Assembly: GCA_027922465.2 (NCBI GenBank)
Contig: BQMF02000201.1
Location: 1-64,000, forward strand
Origin: Turritopsis dohrnii
Lineage: Eukaryota > Cnidaria > Hydrozoa > Anthoathecata > Oceaniidae
Direction: 5' to 3'
DNA: 64,000 nt
The notes under the pieces were generated by a model. The model was not told where the DNA came from and did not search any database. It saw only the letters and a list, made by a program, of their open reading frames with translations. Below are positions 61,699 through 64,000 of the stretch, piece by piece. The first letter of the stretch is position 1, and the number at the start of each line of letters is the position of its first letter. The position numbers and the translations under genes are program-made.

Positions 61699-64000
61699 AT
61701 GATGTCATGGCCGCAATTTTTGTTAATGCTGCTGGCATTAATCGTAAACAGTAGTGACGGAGAAGGTACCTGCAAAGGTATATCTTCATACAGCAAAACT
61801 AGCAATAACAAACACCGCTTTACTACCATAGCAAATGGAAATTATACAATACAAGCCTTAGTCACCTTCACCGGTGGAAGTAAGTGTGACAAAGTTACAA
61901 AAGATGGTTTGGTGAAAACATATGCCATTAAGTATGCACTTGATAAAATCAACAACGGTACAATCAAGAAATATGGCAGCATAGGTCTACAGCTAGACGA
62001 TGTTTGTCGAAGTTTGCCCGTTACCATGGCCAGAGGTATTGAAGTCGTCTCTTTGCATCGTCCTGATTCTGTATGTCGCTCAGATTTTCTTAAATGTGAT
62101 AAAAGCGGTATGATTAAAGAGTTTGACGTAAAGCAGGCAACTGCCGTAATCGGCACGCAAATGAGTTTTACAACGATACCCTTAGCAAGTTTAATGTCGT
62201 TGTATTACATCCCTCAAGTTAGCTATGCTGCGTCGAGTCGACTGTTAAGTAAAAGAGAACTGTATAAGTCATTTTTCCGTACTATTCCATCTGACACAAA
62301 GCAAATTTCAGTTATGCTTGACATCTTCAAGAGGTTTAATTGGAACTACATATTTGCTGTCGGTTCCGACGATGATTATGGTAAACTTGGTGTTTCTGAT
62401 TTGAAACGTGACGCATTAAAACGGAATGTTTGTATCTCTAACGACGAGTACATACCTTACCAGTCCACCAAAACGTTAGACCGAGTGAAGGAAGTGGTAC
62501 GAAAGATCAAACAAGAACCAAAAGCCAAAGTTGTTGTCTTATTTTGTTACGTGCAAGGTCTAGGCGATTACATATTGGAAGAAGCCAAAAAACAAGGCGT
62601 CGAACGAGTTTGGTTGACCAGCGAGGCTTGGAACCCACTTGCATTGACCCTTAAAACATCCTTACGCAACCAAACTGAAGGTCTGTTAGCTGTTTCATTG
62701 AAATCATACAATATGACCTTTTTTAAAGACTACATGCGCGATCAGGTTGAAAATGACTGGAACTGTAGTATGTGGTTAAAACAATATATGGCTTCTAATC
62801 ATAACTGTTCCTCAAGACCTACTAGTTATAGTAAAGAAACTAAAGTCTTTACTTGTGAGAACGGTGTAAATGTTGCGCTTGACAAAATTATGGAGAAGTT
62901 GTACTTGCTGCCAGGTAAAACGGACAATCTAATCGATTCAGCAACGTCCGTTGGCCTTGCTATTACCAAAGTTCTGGAAAATGAATGTGGTGATGATACA
63001 GCATGTTATATTGAAAAACTGCAAACAAGAAAGGTGACAGAACAAATGCTCAACGTTTCGTTCGTGAATGAACAAGGACGTGAAGTGTCTTTTGACGCTA
63101 CTGGTGATCCAAAGTCTGCATTTTACACAATTGAAAATTTGCAGATAGTTAACGGAAAGCATGTTTTCGTTCCAGTTGGGAACTGGACCCAACTGGATAG
63201 CGGGGAAGGTTATCTCGAGTTGGATGAAAAGTCTATAGTATGGCCAAACTGGTGGGATAAAACAGTTAACAAAGAACAAAATCACCCATTCTCAAGGTGT
63301 TCAAAGGAATGTGTACCCGGCGAGGCTGTTATTGGTAGAACAGGCTGTTGTTGGGCATGCACAAAATGCTCTGGAAACAACATGTCTTCCGTCAAAATGG
63401 CAGAATCGTGTACAGACTGTGGAAACTACTCACATACGCTAGACAACACTAAATGCATAAAAACACCAATATTGTGGTTGGAGATTACAGATCCAGCTGG
63501 AATGTCCATAACAGTAATTAGTGCTCTTGGGATGGTTGCAATGATCATTACATCTTCCATATTGATCAAATTGAGAGCATTTGTTACACCAAACGATCCT
63601 GCGCCAAATTTGGTAACATTTTCGTGCATTCTTTTGATCCTTACCTTCATATATGGGCCGCTTCATATCACAGAACCAACTGCATTGTTATGTCAAACTC
63701 GAAACTCTATATTTTTCATGCTATTGATGATGTATGCAGCCATCTTGTTGATAAAATCGAAATTCATGACCAAATATCTGACAAAACATGCTGAAAAGTC
63801 GTTTCGCGGAAATCTGCTAATCGCACAAATTGTGTTTGTGCTATTGTTGATGTTGCTGGAGTTGGTTTCAGTTATTGCTTGGTTGTATATTGACGATGTT
63901 CTCTTGGATGAGTTCAGACAAGAAGGTGTTCACGAGATTTGGAGGCAATGTGAAGTATCTTTTACTGCTGCTCGATTGGTTTCCACTTTCATCCCTTGTA
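61699..64000 (+). CDS. Class C GPCR (metabotropic glutamate/calcium-sensing type), partial at window end
   Basis: It is open from ATG to the window edge (767 codons). A signal peptide (MMSWPQFLLMLLALIVNSS) is followed by a Venus-flytrap ligand-binding domain to about residue 525, with the family pattern IPQVSYAASS, then FRTIPSDTKQ and FKRFNWNYIFAVGSDDDYG. Next is a cysteine-rich domain (about 532-588: CSKECVPGE, GCCWACTKC, CTDCG). TM1 begins near 598 (MSITVISALGMVAMIITSSI), and TM2 to TM5 run to the window end. The extracellular part is encoded in one exon. The ligand pocket differs from glutamate receptors at some positions, so the ligand is open. Two adjacent Met codons make either a possible start. 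Confidence 0.92.
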   Translation, partial: MMSWPQFLLMLLALIVNSSDGEGTCKGISSYSKTSNNKHRFTTIANGNYTIQALVTFTGGSKCDKVTKDGLVKTYAIKYALDKINNGTIKKYGSIGLQLDDVCRSLPVTMARGIEVVSLHRPDSVCRSDFLKCDKSGMIKEFDVKQATAVIGTQMSFTTIPLASLMSLYYIPQVSYAASSRLLSKRELYKSFFRTIPSDTKQISVMLDIFKRFNWNYIFAVGSDDDYGKLGVSDLKRDALKRNVCISNDEYIPYQSTKTLDRVKEVVRKIKQEPKAKVVVLFCYVQGLGDYILEEAKKQGVERVWLTSEAWNPLALTLKTSLRNQTEGLLAVSLKSYNMTFFKDYMRDQVENDWNCSMWLKQYMASNHNCSSRPTSYSKETKVFTCENGVNVALDKIMEKLYLLPGKTDNLIDSATSVGLAITKVLENECGDDTACYIEKLQTRKVTEQMLNVSFVNEQGREVSFDATGDPKSAFYTIENLQIVNGKHVFVPVGNWTQLDSGEGYLELDEKSIVWPNWWDKTVNKEQNHPFSRCSKECVPGEAVIGRTGCCWACTKCSGNNMSSVKMAESCTDCGNYSHTLDNTKCIKTPILWLEITDPAGMSITVISALGMVAMIITSSILIKLRAFVTPNDPAPNLVTFSCILLILTFIYGPLHITEPTALLCQTRNSIFFMLLMMYAAILLIKSKFMTKYLTKHAEKSFRGNLLIAQIVFVLLLMLLELVSVIAWLYIDDVLLDEFRQEGVHEIWRQCEVSFTAARLVSTFIPC

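Overview
This looks like invertebrate nuclear DNA: AT-rich, intron-bearing and crowded with dispersed repeats. A cnidarian host is the best guess from the style of the receptor genes and the cysteine/histidine-rich zinc protein, but this is an inference and no marker gene fixes it.

Positions 1-11686 hold one apparently intact virus-like mobile element of the Maverick/Polinton kind, bounded by terminal inverted repeats (TIRs) of at least 1186 bp. It encodes a retrovirus-like D,D-35-E integrase, an A32/FtsK-type packaging ATPase, a probable major capsid protein and a probable penton. It also has a run of small membrane proteins, a 426-aa coiled-coil membrane protein, and several conserved-looking but unnamed proteins. 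No protein-primed family B DNA polymerase and no adenain-type protease is present. Genes alternate between divergent pairs sharing short AT-rich promoters and convergent pairs, and each of the three convergent junctions carries a perfect short hairpin. The most notable cargo is an 81-aa protein (4495-4740, minus) whose PP1-docking motif and downstream W/RF/RI/P signature match the PPP1R15 (GADD34/CReP) family. This would be a host-translation-control factor carried by a Polinton-like element. The TIRs end inside a gene, so the right-end SAP-type gene is fused in frame to a copied C-terminus of the left-end gene.

Positions 11687-61698 are mostly non-coding. They contain Helitron-like elements, including two abutting head to tail, and small terminal-inverted-repeat elements nested in one another with readable target duplications. 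They also contain a roughly 1.05-kb foldback element, 128-bp tandem arrays, a Tigger/pogo remnant, a THAP-domain remnant, and repeat families with several copies in the window. Scattered among them are an intronless class A GPCR (15645-16517), an orphan secreted protein (22265-23098, minus) and a five-exon DC1-like zinc protein (45737-47947, minus). The RING finger of the last is cut off by a frameshift whose lost half is still readable downstream.

Positions 61699-64000 hold the start of a large exon of a class C GPCR of the metabotropic glutamate/calcium-sensing type: signal peptide, ligand-binding domain, cysteine-rich domain and first transmembrane helices. It runs off the window end.

All family assignments come from reading motifs by eye. 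No database search was run.
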